A DNA stretch of 15,779 bases from JBAVQS01 sp049694275 (lineage in GTDB: Bacteria; Chloroflexota; Anaerolineae; UBA4142; SHND01): assembly GCA_049694275.1 (NCBI GenBank), contig JBAVQS010000056.1, positions 1 through 15,779 of the forward strand, in the 5' to 3' direction. The stretch's first letter is position 1. Every line of letters begins with the position of its first letter. The notes beneath the pieces were generated by a model that was given only the letters and a program-made list of their open reading frames with translations, ran no database searches and was not told the DNA's origin. This document shows positions 7,360-14,507 of this stretch, one piece after another. The translations under genes and the position numbers were made by a program.

Positions 7360-8571
7360 CTAGCCAGTCCGGCCCGCGAGCGCCGCCCGCACGGCCGCGC
7401 CGTTCGCCGCTGCCAGGCGAATCACCTTACAAATCGACGCGACCTCTGCCGGACCGACCGCCGTGCCGTTCGGTAACGACATGACTCGCTCGGTCAGCTT
7501 TTCCGTCTCGGTGAGCAGCAGCCCCGCATGTGGGAAATAGGAACGATACGGCTCCATCTGGTGACAGCCCGGATAGAAATAACGGCGAGCCAGCACATTC
7601 TCAGCTTGGAGTACCTGGACCAGTTCGTCGCGACTGAGCCCCGCTGCGCGTTCGTCAACCTCCAGGATAATATACTGGTAATTGTTGCGCTCGCGCTCGT
7701 CATAAGAGATGAGCCCGATACCCGGCGCCCCCTCCAGCCCGCGGCGGTACTCTAGATAATTGCGCCGGTTGGTGGAGACAAAGTCGTCCAGGCTCTCCAG
7801 CCCGGTCAGGCCCATCGCCGCCGAGACTTCGGTCATTTTGCCATTCGTGCCGATGTAAATGACCCGGTCATATCCGGCAAAACCAAAATTGGTCATGAGC
7901 CTGATCCGGTTAGCCAGGTCGTCATTGTCGGTCACCACCGCGCCGCCCTCAAACGTATTGAAAAACTTTGTGGCGTGGAAGGAAAAGATCTCGGCCTCGC
8001 CAAAGTGGCCGATCATCTCCCCGTGATACGAGCAGCCAAAGGCATGCGCCGCGTCGAACATCAGTTTTAAATGATGTCGCGCCGCAATCTCGCGCAGCGC
8101 ATCCACGTCGCACGGTCGGCCCCAAACATGCACGCCGATGATCCCTGTCGTGCGCGGGGTAATCATGGCCTCAATCTTGTTCGGATCGAGATTGTGCGTC
8201 GCGGGATCAATGTCGCAAAAGACCGGTGTAATCTCTTGCCACTGGAGCGCGTGCGCCGTCGCAATAAAGGTAAAAGAGGGAACAATCACCTCTCCCTTTA
8301 ATTCCAGCGCCCGAATGGCAATCTCAAGCGCCACCGTCGCATTACAGACGGCAATGCAATGCTTGACCCCGACGAGTTCGGCGACTCGACGCTCAAACTC
8401 TTGCACACACACACCATTATTCGTCAGCCAGCGCCGGTCGAGGATCTCGTTAATCCGCGCCAATAACCGCTCCCGGTCTCCAATGTTCGGACGTCCAACG
8501 TGCAGCTTGTCGTCAAACCCGGGCGGGCCCCCGAGAACGGCCAGGTCTGACGCGCTTTTCTTTTCAATCAT
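7360..8571 (-). CDS. DegT/DnrJ/EryC1/StrS-family PLP-dependent sugar aminotransferase
   Basis: The protein has 403 residues. It transfers an amino group, usually from glutamate, to a keto-deoxysugar nucleotide. PLP-site motifs are clear: FDAAHAFGC (172-180, Asp173 pairs with the pyridine nitrogen) and FSFHATKFFNTFEGG (196-210, with Lys202 as Schiff-base lysine). The later segments GTNGKMTEVSAAMGL and ARRYFYPGCH remind me of the VioA-like sugar 4-aminotransferases that make 4-amino-4,6-dideoxyglucose nucleotides, but this is from memory and not a search. A NeuD-type acetyltransferase directly upstream fits that pathway. The open frame extends 41 codons upstream, but ATG 8571 with AAGGA 9 nt before it is the better start. 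It then overlaps the acetyltransferase by 8 bp. Confidence 0.93.
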   Translation of the reverse strand: MIEKKSASDLAVLGGPPGFDDKLHVGRPNIGDRERLLARINEILDRRWLTNNGVCVQEFERRVAELVGVKHCIAVCNATVALEIAIRALELKGEVIVPSFTFIATAHALQWQEITPVFCDIDPATHNLDPNKIEAMITPRTTGIIGVHVWGRPCDVDALREIAARHHLKLMFDAAHAFGCSYHGEMIGHFGEAEIFSFHATKFFNTFEGGAVVTDNDDLANRIRLMTNFGFAGYDRVIYIGTNGKMTEVSAAMGLTGLESLDDFVSTNRRNYLEYRRGLEGAPGIGLISYDERERNNYQYIILEVDERAAGLSRDELVQVLQAENVLARRYFYPGCHQMEPYRSYFPHAGLLLTETEKLTERVMSLPNGTAVGPAEVASICKVIRLAAANGAAVRAALAGRTG

Positions 8572-9217
8572 CGGTTTTGATCCTTCGTATGACCCGGGCG
8601 GGCGCTCCAAAAGCCAGCACACCCGCCGGCACATCCCGAACAACAACCGCGCCGGCGCCAATGACACAGTCTGCGCCAATCGTAATCCGTTCAATCACCG
8701 TCGCCCCGATCCCGACCCAGGTCGCGCGCCCCACGGTGACGTTTCCAGCCAGGTGCGCGCCCGGGCTAATGTGAGCGCCATCCGCGATCACACATTCATG
8801 ATCGATGCTGCTGGCCGTATTAAGAATCACGTTCTCTCCCACAACACAACCCGGGTTGACGATTGCCCCGGCGGCAATCACCGTCCCGGCGCCGATCACG
8901 GCATCCTGCGCCACGATCGCCCCGGGATGAACCGCCGTCGCCAGCTTCAGCCCGTGCGTCCGGACCACCCTGGCGATCTCCAGCCGGGCCGCACACTGGC
9001 CAAATCCCACGATGATCGATTCAACTCCCATCTCGCGCAGCGCCGGCAACTGCTCCCGTCCACCCAGGACCGGCACGCCGCAAAAGAGGGCGCCGCGGCG
9101 CTCCGGGTGAATATCGTCGAGAAATCCAACGAGCGTATAGTCGCCTCTCAGCCTCACCATATCGGCGACAACCATCGCATGTCCCGAAGCCCCCCAGATT
9201 ACCAATCCAGTTCTCAT
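8564..9217 (-). CDS. NeuD/PglD-family sugar O/N-acetyltransferase
   Basis: The protein has 217 residues, standard for the family. The N-terminal Rossmann-like part that binds the nucleotide sugar opens with VIWGASGHAMVV (6-17). From about residue 98 it is a left-handed beta-helix of hexapeptide repeats (IGAGTVIAAGAIVNPG, VIGAGAVVVRDVPAG and others), which trimerises and binds acetyl-CoA between subunits. SSIDHECVI (136-144) contains the likely catalytic base His140, matching the His of PglD. The ending GAPARVIR is typical. Coupled by an 8-bp overlap to the aminotransferase, it most likely acetylates the new amino group to give an acetamido sugar. O-acetylation is the alternative. The start ATG 9217 follows a 45-bp gap, the largest intact-gene spacing in the window, with no strong ribosome site. 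Confidence 0.93.
   Translation of the reverse strand: MRTGLVIWGASGHAMVVADMVRLRGDYTLVGFLDDIHPERRGALFCGVPVLGGREQLPALREMGVESIIVGFGQCAARLEIARVVRTHGLKLATAVHPGAIVAQDAVIGAGTVIAAGAIVNPGCVVGENVILNTASSIDHECVIADGAHISPGAHLAGNVTVGRATWVGIGATVIERITIGADCVIGAGAVVVRDVPAGVLAFGAPARVIRRIKTDD
8581..8585 (-). promoter_or_regulatory. Ribosome binding site deciding the aminotransferase start
   Basis: AAGGA lies 9 nt before ATG 8571 and within the end of the acetyltransferase gene. It supports the 403-residue product rather than the 444-codon frame. Confidence 0.6.
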
Positions 9218-9262
9218 TGTCGCTTTCGGCGCGTGCTCATCATAGGCATCCCGAACATACCC

Positions 9263-10402
9263 TTAAACCGGACGAGCAAAGAGGACCGTCTCTTCGGCGT
9301 GAATCGAAAAGTGATCCAGATAATACCGATAATCGACGCCCAGGCTCTGGATATAGCGCGGAATGACAATCAGGTCGTCCGGCTTGTGATAAACCGCAAT
9401 CGCCAGCTTGGGCTTGAACCGGCGGATCGTCTGCGCGCTCCCTTTGAGCGCATCGAGTTCGGCCCCTTCAATGTCCATTTTGACAAAATCGACGCGCTCC
9501 AGCTTTTTTTGTTCCACAAAGTCGTCGAGCGACAGCGTACGCGCTCGCGTCGCGCCGGAGGAGGCATTCGGCGTATTCGGATCGAGCGTGCTCCCCGGCC
9601 CGTTTTCCACAAAGCTGAGCTCGCTCTCAGAGACGCTCCACACTGCGCGGGGAATCACACGGATTCTGGATTTCAACTCCGGGTTGAGTGTGAGATTCTC
9701 CTCCAGGATCATCAGATTGCCGAAAAAAAACTCGAAAGCATGGACCACGCCCGTCTCGCCCGCCCGCGCGGCGAAATAGAGCGTAGTATCGCCCCAGCAG
9801 GCGCCCGCGTCGATCACCACGTCTCCTGGCGCGACCTGTACCTGTGCGCCCTCTTTGTTGTAGCCATATTGCTCAAGCAAAAAGGTCGCAAGAATATTGA
9901 GCGGGTGCGCATTCAGCCGGATGGGAAACCCGGCGGCAGACAGGTCATACCGATTCAACCAACCATCAAGGCTGGGAATCTGGATGGATTTTTCCTGCGC
10001 ACACAATCGACCCTTGACGAGCGCGACCGATTGCCAGTAGCGCGGATTGTTCGTCGGGAGCTTGACGCGGCGGGAGCCCAATCCCTGAAAGGCCAGGACC
10101 TTGACCATTATCGCGCGCGAGGGATCATCGGCGAGCGTCGCATAAAACTCCTGAAACGCCTCCGCCCGTTCTAGAATAAACGTGAGGCGCTCCGTCATGC
10201 GCGGCCACTGCCCTGCGTCAGCATAGATCAGCTTTTGCCTGGCGGCCAGGGAAAATATTCCTTCCCTGACCCGATTCCTGAGCCGGGTCAGGGTCGCGCC
10301 TTTGACTGGAAACCGCATCCCATCACGGTTATTTTCCTGGACCTGGTAAAAATCGCGGACGAGTTCGGCGGTCCAGTCCGCCAGAAAGCTAGGGTGGCTC
10401 AT
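9263..10402 (-). CDS. FkbM-family SAM-dependent methyltransferase
   Basis: The protein has 379 residues. The methyltransferase domain occupies roughly 185-370. VVIDAGACWGDTT (195-207) is the SAM-binding motif I, VHAFE (220-224) supplies the acidic ribose contact, and VKMDIEGAELDAL (307-319) is the characteristic FkbM motif. The family O-methylates sugars and other hydroxyls. The N-terminal half (about 1-180) is long and helical (RLTFILERAEAFQEFY) and matches nothing I recognise, so it may be an acceptor-binding domain. The gene follows the Wzt gene by 14 bp, which fits methylation as decoration or chain-end capping of the exported glycan (inference). The open frame extends 34 codons further up, but ATG 10402 has the ribosome site AGGAGA. 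Eight consecutive A bases on the plus strand (9723-9730) encode FFF. Confidence 0.9.
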   Translation of the reverse strand: MSHPSFLADWTAELVRDFYQVQENNRDGMRFPVKGATLTRLRNRVREGIFSLAARQKLIYADAGQWPRMTERLTFILERAEAFQEFYATLADDPSRAIMVKVLAFQGLGSRRVKLPTNNPRYWQSVALVKGRLCAQEKSIQIPSLDGWLNRYDLSAAGFPIRLNAHPLNILATFLLEQYGYNKEGAQVQVAPGDVVIDAGACWGDTTLYFAARAGETGVVHAFEFFFGNLMILEENLTLNPELKSRIRVIPRAVWSVSESELSFVENGPGSTLDPNTPNASSGATRARTLSLDDFVEQKKLERVDFVKMDIEGAELDALKGSAQTIRRFKPKLAIAVYHKPDDLIVIPRYIQSLGVDYRYYLDHFSIHAEETVLFARPV

Positions 10403-10411
10403 GGGTAACGG

Positions 10412-10417
10412 TCTCCT
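10412..10417 (-). promoter_or_regulatory. Ribosome binding site deciding the FkbM start
   Basis: AGGAGA overlaps the final A of the Wzt TGA stop and lies 9 nt before ATG 10402. It selects the 379-residue product. Confidence 0.7.
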
Positions 10418-11709
10418 CAGATCGATGTCGTTAGAATCTCGGTCTGTTCGGATTCCAGCAATTCGGTCGCCCAGGGCAGACTGGGCCGCGTGACACCGGG
10501 CCATTTCCCATAATACCCACCGCGCCCCTCCGGCGTATCATGCACCTGAAAAGCGATGACGTCGTCGCGCTGGTATAGTACCACCCCCAGGTCCCGAACC
10601 ACCCGCAGGACGGCGCGGTACATCCCGTCGTTGAGCAACCCGCTCGGAACCCGGCATACACTCTTGTACAGCCCTACCGGGAATTCACGACCATACCAGG
10701 CATCCGTCGCCGTGGTGGTGACAAAGACAATGACCCCCTCCTGGTTATACAGCGTCAGGCTCAGGTTCAGGCGCACATCCGGCCGGCGGTTCCAGTATTC
10801 AAACTCGATATCAAAAGGCGTCGCCACGGTCAACTGATCGGGCCGGGCCCCATCGGCCGGACGGAGGCGCACGGCATGCAACCGCACGTCGTCGTTCCCC
10901 GGCGCTGTCGCTGGGTCGGGCCACGTCTGCTCTTCGTACGCGGAAGAGACCTGTTCCAGATATTTGCCAATCACCGTTCCGGTCTCGTCCTGCATGGCCA
11001 CCTTGCCATGATCGAGCCAGACCACGCGATGACACATGCTCTCAACTGCGGCCATATTGTGACTCACAAAGAGGACCGTCCGCCCCTCGCGCGCCACGTT
11101 CCCCATCTTGCCCAGGCACTTTTTCTGAAACGCGGCATCCCCGACCGCCAGCACTTCGTCAACCAGCAAAATCTCAGTCTCGAGATGGGCGGCCACGGCA
11201 AACGCCAGCCTGACATACATTCCACTCGAATAACGCTTGACCGGGGTGTCGAGGAACCGGTCAATCTCGGCAAATGCGACGATCTCGTCAAATTTCTTTT
11301 CAATCTCGGCCTTGTGCATGCCCAGGATCGCGCCGTTGAGATAAATATTTTCGCGGCCGGTCAATTCGGGATGAAAGCCGGTGCCGACCTCGAGCAGGCT
11401 CCCAACGCGCCCCTCGATGACGGCGCGCCCTTCGGTCGGGTCGGTAATACGCGAGAGAATCTTGAGCAAGGTGCTCTTGCCGGCGCCATTCCGACCGATA
11501 ATGCCGATCACCTCGCCATTCTCGACCCCGAATGAAACGTCCCTGAGCGCCCAGAATACGCCAGCCTCTTCGCCCGCGCCCCCATTCCGTCTAAGCCGGC
11601 GGAACGGCGCCTTGACCCCCGCGACCAGCGCGTCGCGCAGCGTGTCATGCCGCTCTTGCGCCAGCCCGATCCGATAACGCTTGCTCAGATGCTCTACTTG
11701 AATCGCCAT
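10417..11709 (-). CDS. wzt: ABC-2 polysaccharide exporter ATPase, Wzt type (exporter pair nearer the right edge)
   Basis: The protein has 430 residues. The ATPase domain (about 1-250) has Walker A GRNGAGKST (72-80), signature YSSGM (160-164), Walker B LLVDE (181-185) and H-loop FVSHN (His217). A C-terminal domain of about 170 residues (260-430) has alternating beta-type sequence, for example RLNLSLTLYNQEG and GMYRAVLRV. This is typical of Wzt proteins that recognise the chain end or cap of their polysaccharide before export. The ATG at 11709 lies 4 bp after the permease stop. A TTG seven codons upstream (11730) is possible but would overlap the permease. No good ribosome site precedes either, so coupling to the permease is likely. 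The ATPase domain resembles the other Wzt closely, while the C-terminal domains diverge. Confidence 0.94.
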   Translation of the reverse strand: MAIQVEHLSKRYRIGLAQERHDTLRDALVAGVKAPFRRLRRNGGAGEEAGVFWALRDVSFGVENGEVIGIIGRNGAGKSTLLKILSRITDPTEGRAVIEGRVGSLLEVGTGFHPELTGRENIYLNGAILGMHKAEIEKKFDEIVAFAEIDRFLDTPVKRYSSGMYVRLAFAVAAHLETEILLVDEVLAVGDAAFQKKCLGKMGNVAREGRTVLFVSHNMAAVESMCHRVVWLDHGKVAMQDETGTVIGKYLEQVSSAYEEQTWPDPATAPGNDDVRLHAVRLRPADGARPDQLTVATPFDIEFEYWNRRPDVRLNLSLTLYNQEGVIVFVTTTATDAWYGREFPVGLYKSVCRVPSGLLNDGMYRAVLRVVRDLGVVLYQRDDVIAFQVHDTPEGRGGYYGKWPGVTRPSLPWATELLESEQTEILTTSI

Positions 11710-11713
11710 GTCT

Positions 11714-12541
11714 TTACACAATGTCCGCAAAGGTACGTTCAGTCTGCCGGAAAAAGATCGCGCCGGTCACCAGAATTCCCAGCGCTACACCGGTGGAAAC
11801 GATGACCATCGTCCAGGAAACATCCCCCTGCCCCGTCAAGGCCCACCGGAACCCTTCCACCGCGCCGACCATCGGGTTCACCCCAAAAAATGCCCGGAAT
11901 CGCTCCGGGATCAGGTTGCTTGGATAGACGACCGGGGTGGCGTACATCCACACCTGCACCAAAAAGGGTAACAAATAGTTGATATCGCGGTACTGGACGT
12001 TGAGCGCCGCCAACCACAAGCTCACCCCGAGCGCCGTGACAATCGACAACAACAGAAATAAGGGGAGCGCGAGAATCGTCGCGGCCGGCATGACCCCCAT
12101 GGCCACCATCAACACGAGCATCACGAGCAGCGAGATGAACATATCGATCAGCCCGGTCACCGCGCCCGAGAGTGGAATCAGGATGCGGGGGAAATAGACC
12201 TTGGTAATCAACTGCGCATTCGTTACCAAACTGGTGCCCGAACGGGTAATGACCCCCGCGAAATAATTCCAGGGGAGCAGCCCGGCAAACGCAAACACCG
12301 GATACGGGAGTGAACCAGACGAGATCCGGGCCAAAGTGCCAAAGATAACCGTAAAGATGACGGTGGCCACAATCGGCTGGAGCACTACCCAGGCAACCCC
12401 CAGTGCAGTCTGCTTGTACCGTACCTTGAGGTCACGCCAGACCAGGAAATAGAGTAATTCCCGGTATTCCCATAGGGCCCGCAGTTCCAAAGCGGCCCAG
12501 CCGCGCGAGGGTTGAATAACGACCCGTTCGATTAAAGCCAT
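11714..12541 (-). CDS. wzm: ABC-2 polysaccharide exporter permease, Wzm type (exporter pair nearer the right edge)
   Basis: This membrane subunit has 275 residues. The N-terminal LVWRDLKVRYKQTALGVAW (33-51) is the typical cytoplasmic interface helix. About six hydrophobic segments follow, near 50-72, 80-102, 120-148, 152-180, 188-206 and 243-264. The motif LNVQYRDINYL (180-190) and the ending FADIV match the family. The open frame extends 15 codons upstream into the propeller gene, but ATG 12541 gives the standard N-terminus and lies 7 bp after the propeller stop. No Shine-Dalgarno sequence is evident. It should form a heterotetramer with two Wzt ATPases encoded immediately downstream and extrude a lipid-linked glycan. 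Compared with the other Wzm it has a longer N-terminus and different loops, suggesting another substrate or independent origin. Confidence 0.94.
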   Translation of the reverse strand: MALIERVVIQPSRGWAALELRALWEYRELLYFLVWRDLKVRYKQTALGVAWVVLQPIVATVIFTVIFGTLARISSGSLPYPVFAFAGLLPWNYFAGVITRSGTSLVTNAQLITKVYFPRILIPLSGAVTGLIDMFISLLVMLVLMVAMGVMPAATILALPLFLLLSIVTALGVSLWLAALNVQYRDINYLLPFLVQVWMYATPVVYPSNLIPERFRAFFGVNPMVGAVEGFRWALTGQGDVSWTMVIVSTGVALGILVTGAIFFRQTERTFADIV

Positions 12542-12548
12542 AATTGTT

Positions 12549-14087
12549 TTAGCGCCCCATCGCCCGGCGGAGCAGACCAATGGCAACCAGCACCAGAACC
12601 AACAGGATCACCGGAATCACGCCCAACAAAAGCGCACTGCTACCGCCCGCATCCGTGCCGGGGGCTGTTTCGGCAACGACGGTCGGCGCGACAGTCGGAA
12701 TCACTATCCTGGGCGTAGGACTGGGCGTCAACGTTGGGGTTGCAGTGGCCGTGGGCACAGGGGTCGCCGTCGGGATAACCGGCGGCGACTCGAAAGGCGC
12801 TTGAATAATTCCCCGGGTGTACCACACCTCCCCCGTCACGCCGCTATATACGACCAGATTCAGTTTGTTTCCCTCCGAGATCACCGGCACCGGACCATTC
12901 GCCACATCGAGCGGAGGCTGGGTCAAGAAGGGGACCGGGGGGCTCTGCCATTGATTGCCATCCCATATCGAATAATACATCGCGGGCGGATTACGTAATT
13001 GCATAATCCAGTAGATTTTACCCTGACTATCTACGGTCATCCCATCCCAGGCCGAGAGCGCAAGCAAATCGCCAAATACATGCTGGGAAGGTGACCAGCT
13101 CCTTCCGGCATCTTTCGAGTAAAGGAAACAGCGCCCCGCGCCCTCGCCACAGACATAGGTGATCATCACCTCATTCGGCCCTGGCGAGACCATCTCGGGC
13201 GCATCGTTGCGCGATTTGTCGGTGGGGCCCCATGCCAGCCGGAGCGGAGCAGACCAGCTCTTGCCGTGATCGGTCGAGCGCGCATACATCATGGTCCGAC
13301 CGACATAACTCGGCCCCTGCGCTTCCGACCAGACCAAGTGCAGAATTCCGTTCGAGTCAATCACCAGGCGGTCATAATACCCGAAAGTCTGTTCCCCTTT
13401 GCCAATCTGCGAGACCTGTAGCGGCGTCGACCAGTTATTGCCGTGATCCGTCGAGGTCATGTAATAAACGTTTCCATCTGGCGCGTGCGAGGCGTCGGTC
13501 CACGCCGCATAGACCAGGTGGAGCGTTCCATTCTTGTCGGCCACCAGCGATGGCCGGTCACCCGCGCCATTGGCAATTAGAGTGTCCCTCCGCCAGGCTC
13601 TGGCATCAAGCGAGCTCAACAACGAGGCAGAGCTATAGTGAATTCCCTCATAGGCAACCCAGACCAGGTGTATCGTATCGGTGTTGTCCGTGGCCGCAAC
13701 CGGCAGGTTGTAATAAGGACCGTTCGTAAAAAAGAGGTCCACCGGTTTCGACCAAGCCTGTCCATTCCAGTACCGGTAATAGAGGGTATTGCCGGGAGGA
13801 ATATTCGTCGTCGTCTGTCCGTCCGATTGTCCTGGCAGCCCTCCCGCGAAATTACCGCCGCTCCAAAACACATGCAGCCGGCCGTACTTGTCAGCCACGA
13901 GGTTCGAACTGATCGAGCCTCCGATCGTCGCCGAAAGATTGACCGGGCGGGACCACTGAATTGTTTCCCCCTGCGCATAAAGTGGGGCTGCCAAACCGAT
14001 CAAGAGAATCGCCGCAACGCTCGCGAGCACGATTCCCGCGCCGATGTACAGGCGAGCCTGAACAAGTTGTATGGACAAGAATTTCAT
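12549..14087 (-). CDS. Secreted, membrane-anchored Asp-box beta-propeller (sialidase-like fold)
   Basis: The protein has 512 residues. The N-terminal hydrophobic stretch (about 13-34) ends in APLYAQG and looks like a signal peptide cleaved near 38-39. The body (about 45-430) repeats a beta-propeller blade pattern D-x-x-G-x-L/I-H-L-V-W at about 66-75, 133-143, 184-193 and 244-253, with a weaker copy at 353-361. Three Asp-boxes are visible: STDHGNNW (212-219), STDHGKSW (271-278) and SKDAGRSW (324-331). I see no sialidase FRIP motif, so hydrolase activity is doubtful and glycan binding is an alternative. A Thr/Pro stalk (about 437-470) leads to a C-terminal membrane helix (about 485-506) and RRAMGR. 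The protein should therefore stand on the outer face of the membrane. The ATG overlaps the remnant GT frame by 4 bp, with a weak AGG upstream. Confidence 0.85.
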   Translation of the reverse strand: MKFLSIQLVQARLYIGAGIVLASVAAILLIGLAAPLYAQGETIQWSRPVNLSATIGGSISSNLVADKYGRLHVFWSGGNFAGGLPGQSDGQTTTNIPPGNTLYYRYWNGQAWSKPVDLFFTNGPYYNLPVAATDNTDTIHLVWVAYEGIHYSSASLLSSLDARAWRRDTLIANGAGDRPSLVADKNGTLHLVYAAWTDASHAPDGNVYYMTSTDHGNNWSTPLQVSQIGKGEQTFGYYDRLVIDSNGILHLVWSEAQGPSYVGRTMMYARSTDHGKSWSAPLRLAWGPTDKSRNDAPEMVSPGPNEVMITYVCGEGAGRCFLYSKDAGRSWSPSQHVFGDLLALSAWDGMTVDSQGKIYWIMQLRNPPAMYYSIWDGNQWQSPPVPFLTQPPLDVANGPVPVISEGNKLNLVVYSGVTGEVWYTRGIIQAPFESPPVIPTATPVPTATATPTLTPSPTPRIVIPTVAPTVVAETAPGTDAGGSSALLLGVIPVILLVLVLVAIGLLRRAMGR

Positions 14088-14483
14088 GGTGATACCTGAT
14101 AGACAAAAGTTTGCATCGACACGTCTTGAAATACCACCCGGAATTGTTCCGGGTGCGCTGCCATCGTCGGGATGGCGATATTCGCCAGGTACGGATCGAG
14201 CCCAATGTACTGACGCGTCTCCATCATGAGTGAAGGTCCGACGAGTATATAGCTGACGTGCTGCATCTGGATCTGCTTGATAAAATCAGACGCCTCCGTC
14301 GTTGCCGGAAGGTCTACGATCTGGCCGCAATCCAATCAGCAACATCGCCCGCCTGTACTGCCTCATCATCAACAGATAGAAAAGCGCTGCACCTGCCAGC
14401 GGAATTCCTTGATAGCATGTGAGCACCGCTGCGGGGCAAAAGAACAGCGCAGGGAAGAGATATCGTAATCCCTTGCGTAATCA
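14084..14483 (-). pseudogene. Remnant of a second membrane glycosyltransferase (tandem paralog of the gene at 14508-15779)
   Basis: Two pieces of a paralog survive. Piece A (14480 to about 14325) reads KGLRYLFPALFFC, CYQGIPLAGAALFYL, MMRQYRRAMLLIG and aligns with residues about 59-112 of the upstream intact gene (RYQGMALAGAALLFL, RRYRQAF). Piece B (14335-14084) is an 83-codon frame with IVDLP, MQHVSYILVGPSL, PEQFRVVFQD and the ending YQVSP. It aligns with residues about 343-423 of the intact gene (EQHVSYVVVAPSL, PDRFRMIYQD, YELLSP). The pieces lie in different frames. About 230 codons between them and the entire front of the gene are missing, and a TGA at 14481-14483 precedes piece A. Piece B has only a TTG start. 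A short peptide could still be made from it, because its stop overlaps the propeller ATG, but I consider it dead. Confidence 0.8.
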
Positions 14484-14507
14484 AGCTCTGTTCATTTCCA
14501 TATTGAT

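Noticed and set aside
9218..9262. Possible promoter or terminator in the 45-bp gap before the acetyltransferase
   Set aside because: No hairpin with a T run and no convincing -10/-35 pair is visible. The gap looks like ordinary spacer.
8138..10174. A 678-codon open frame on the plus strand
   Set aside because: It lies antisense to the aminotransferase, acetyltransferase and FkbM genes, which all have clear family motifs. Its translation is rich in Arg, His, Pro and Ser without a recognisable domain. It is the long shadow that GC-rich codon bias often produces.
12549..14087. Calling the propeller protein an active sialidase
   Set aside because: The Asp-boxes are structural and occur in many propellers. 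I cannot find the FRIP motif or a convincing arginine triad, so only the fold is claimed.
14084..14335. The 83-codon frame as a genuine small gene
   Set aside because: It matches only the C-terminal end of the neighbouring membrane GT, lacks a good start, and is preceded by another fragment of the same paralog in a different frame. Decay explains it better.
14084..14480. Programmed frameshift joining the two GT fragments
   Set aside because: About 230 codons are missing between the fragments and the front of the gene is absent, so a frameshift could not restore a working enzyme.
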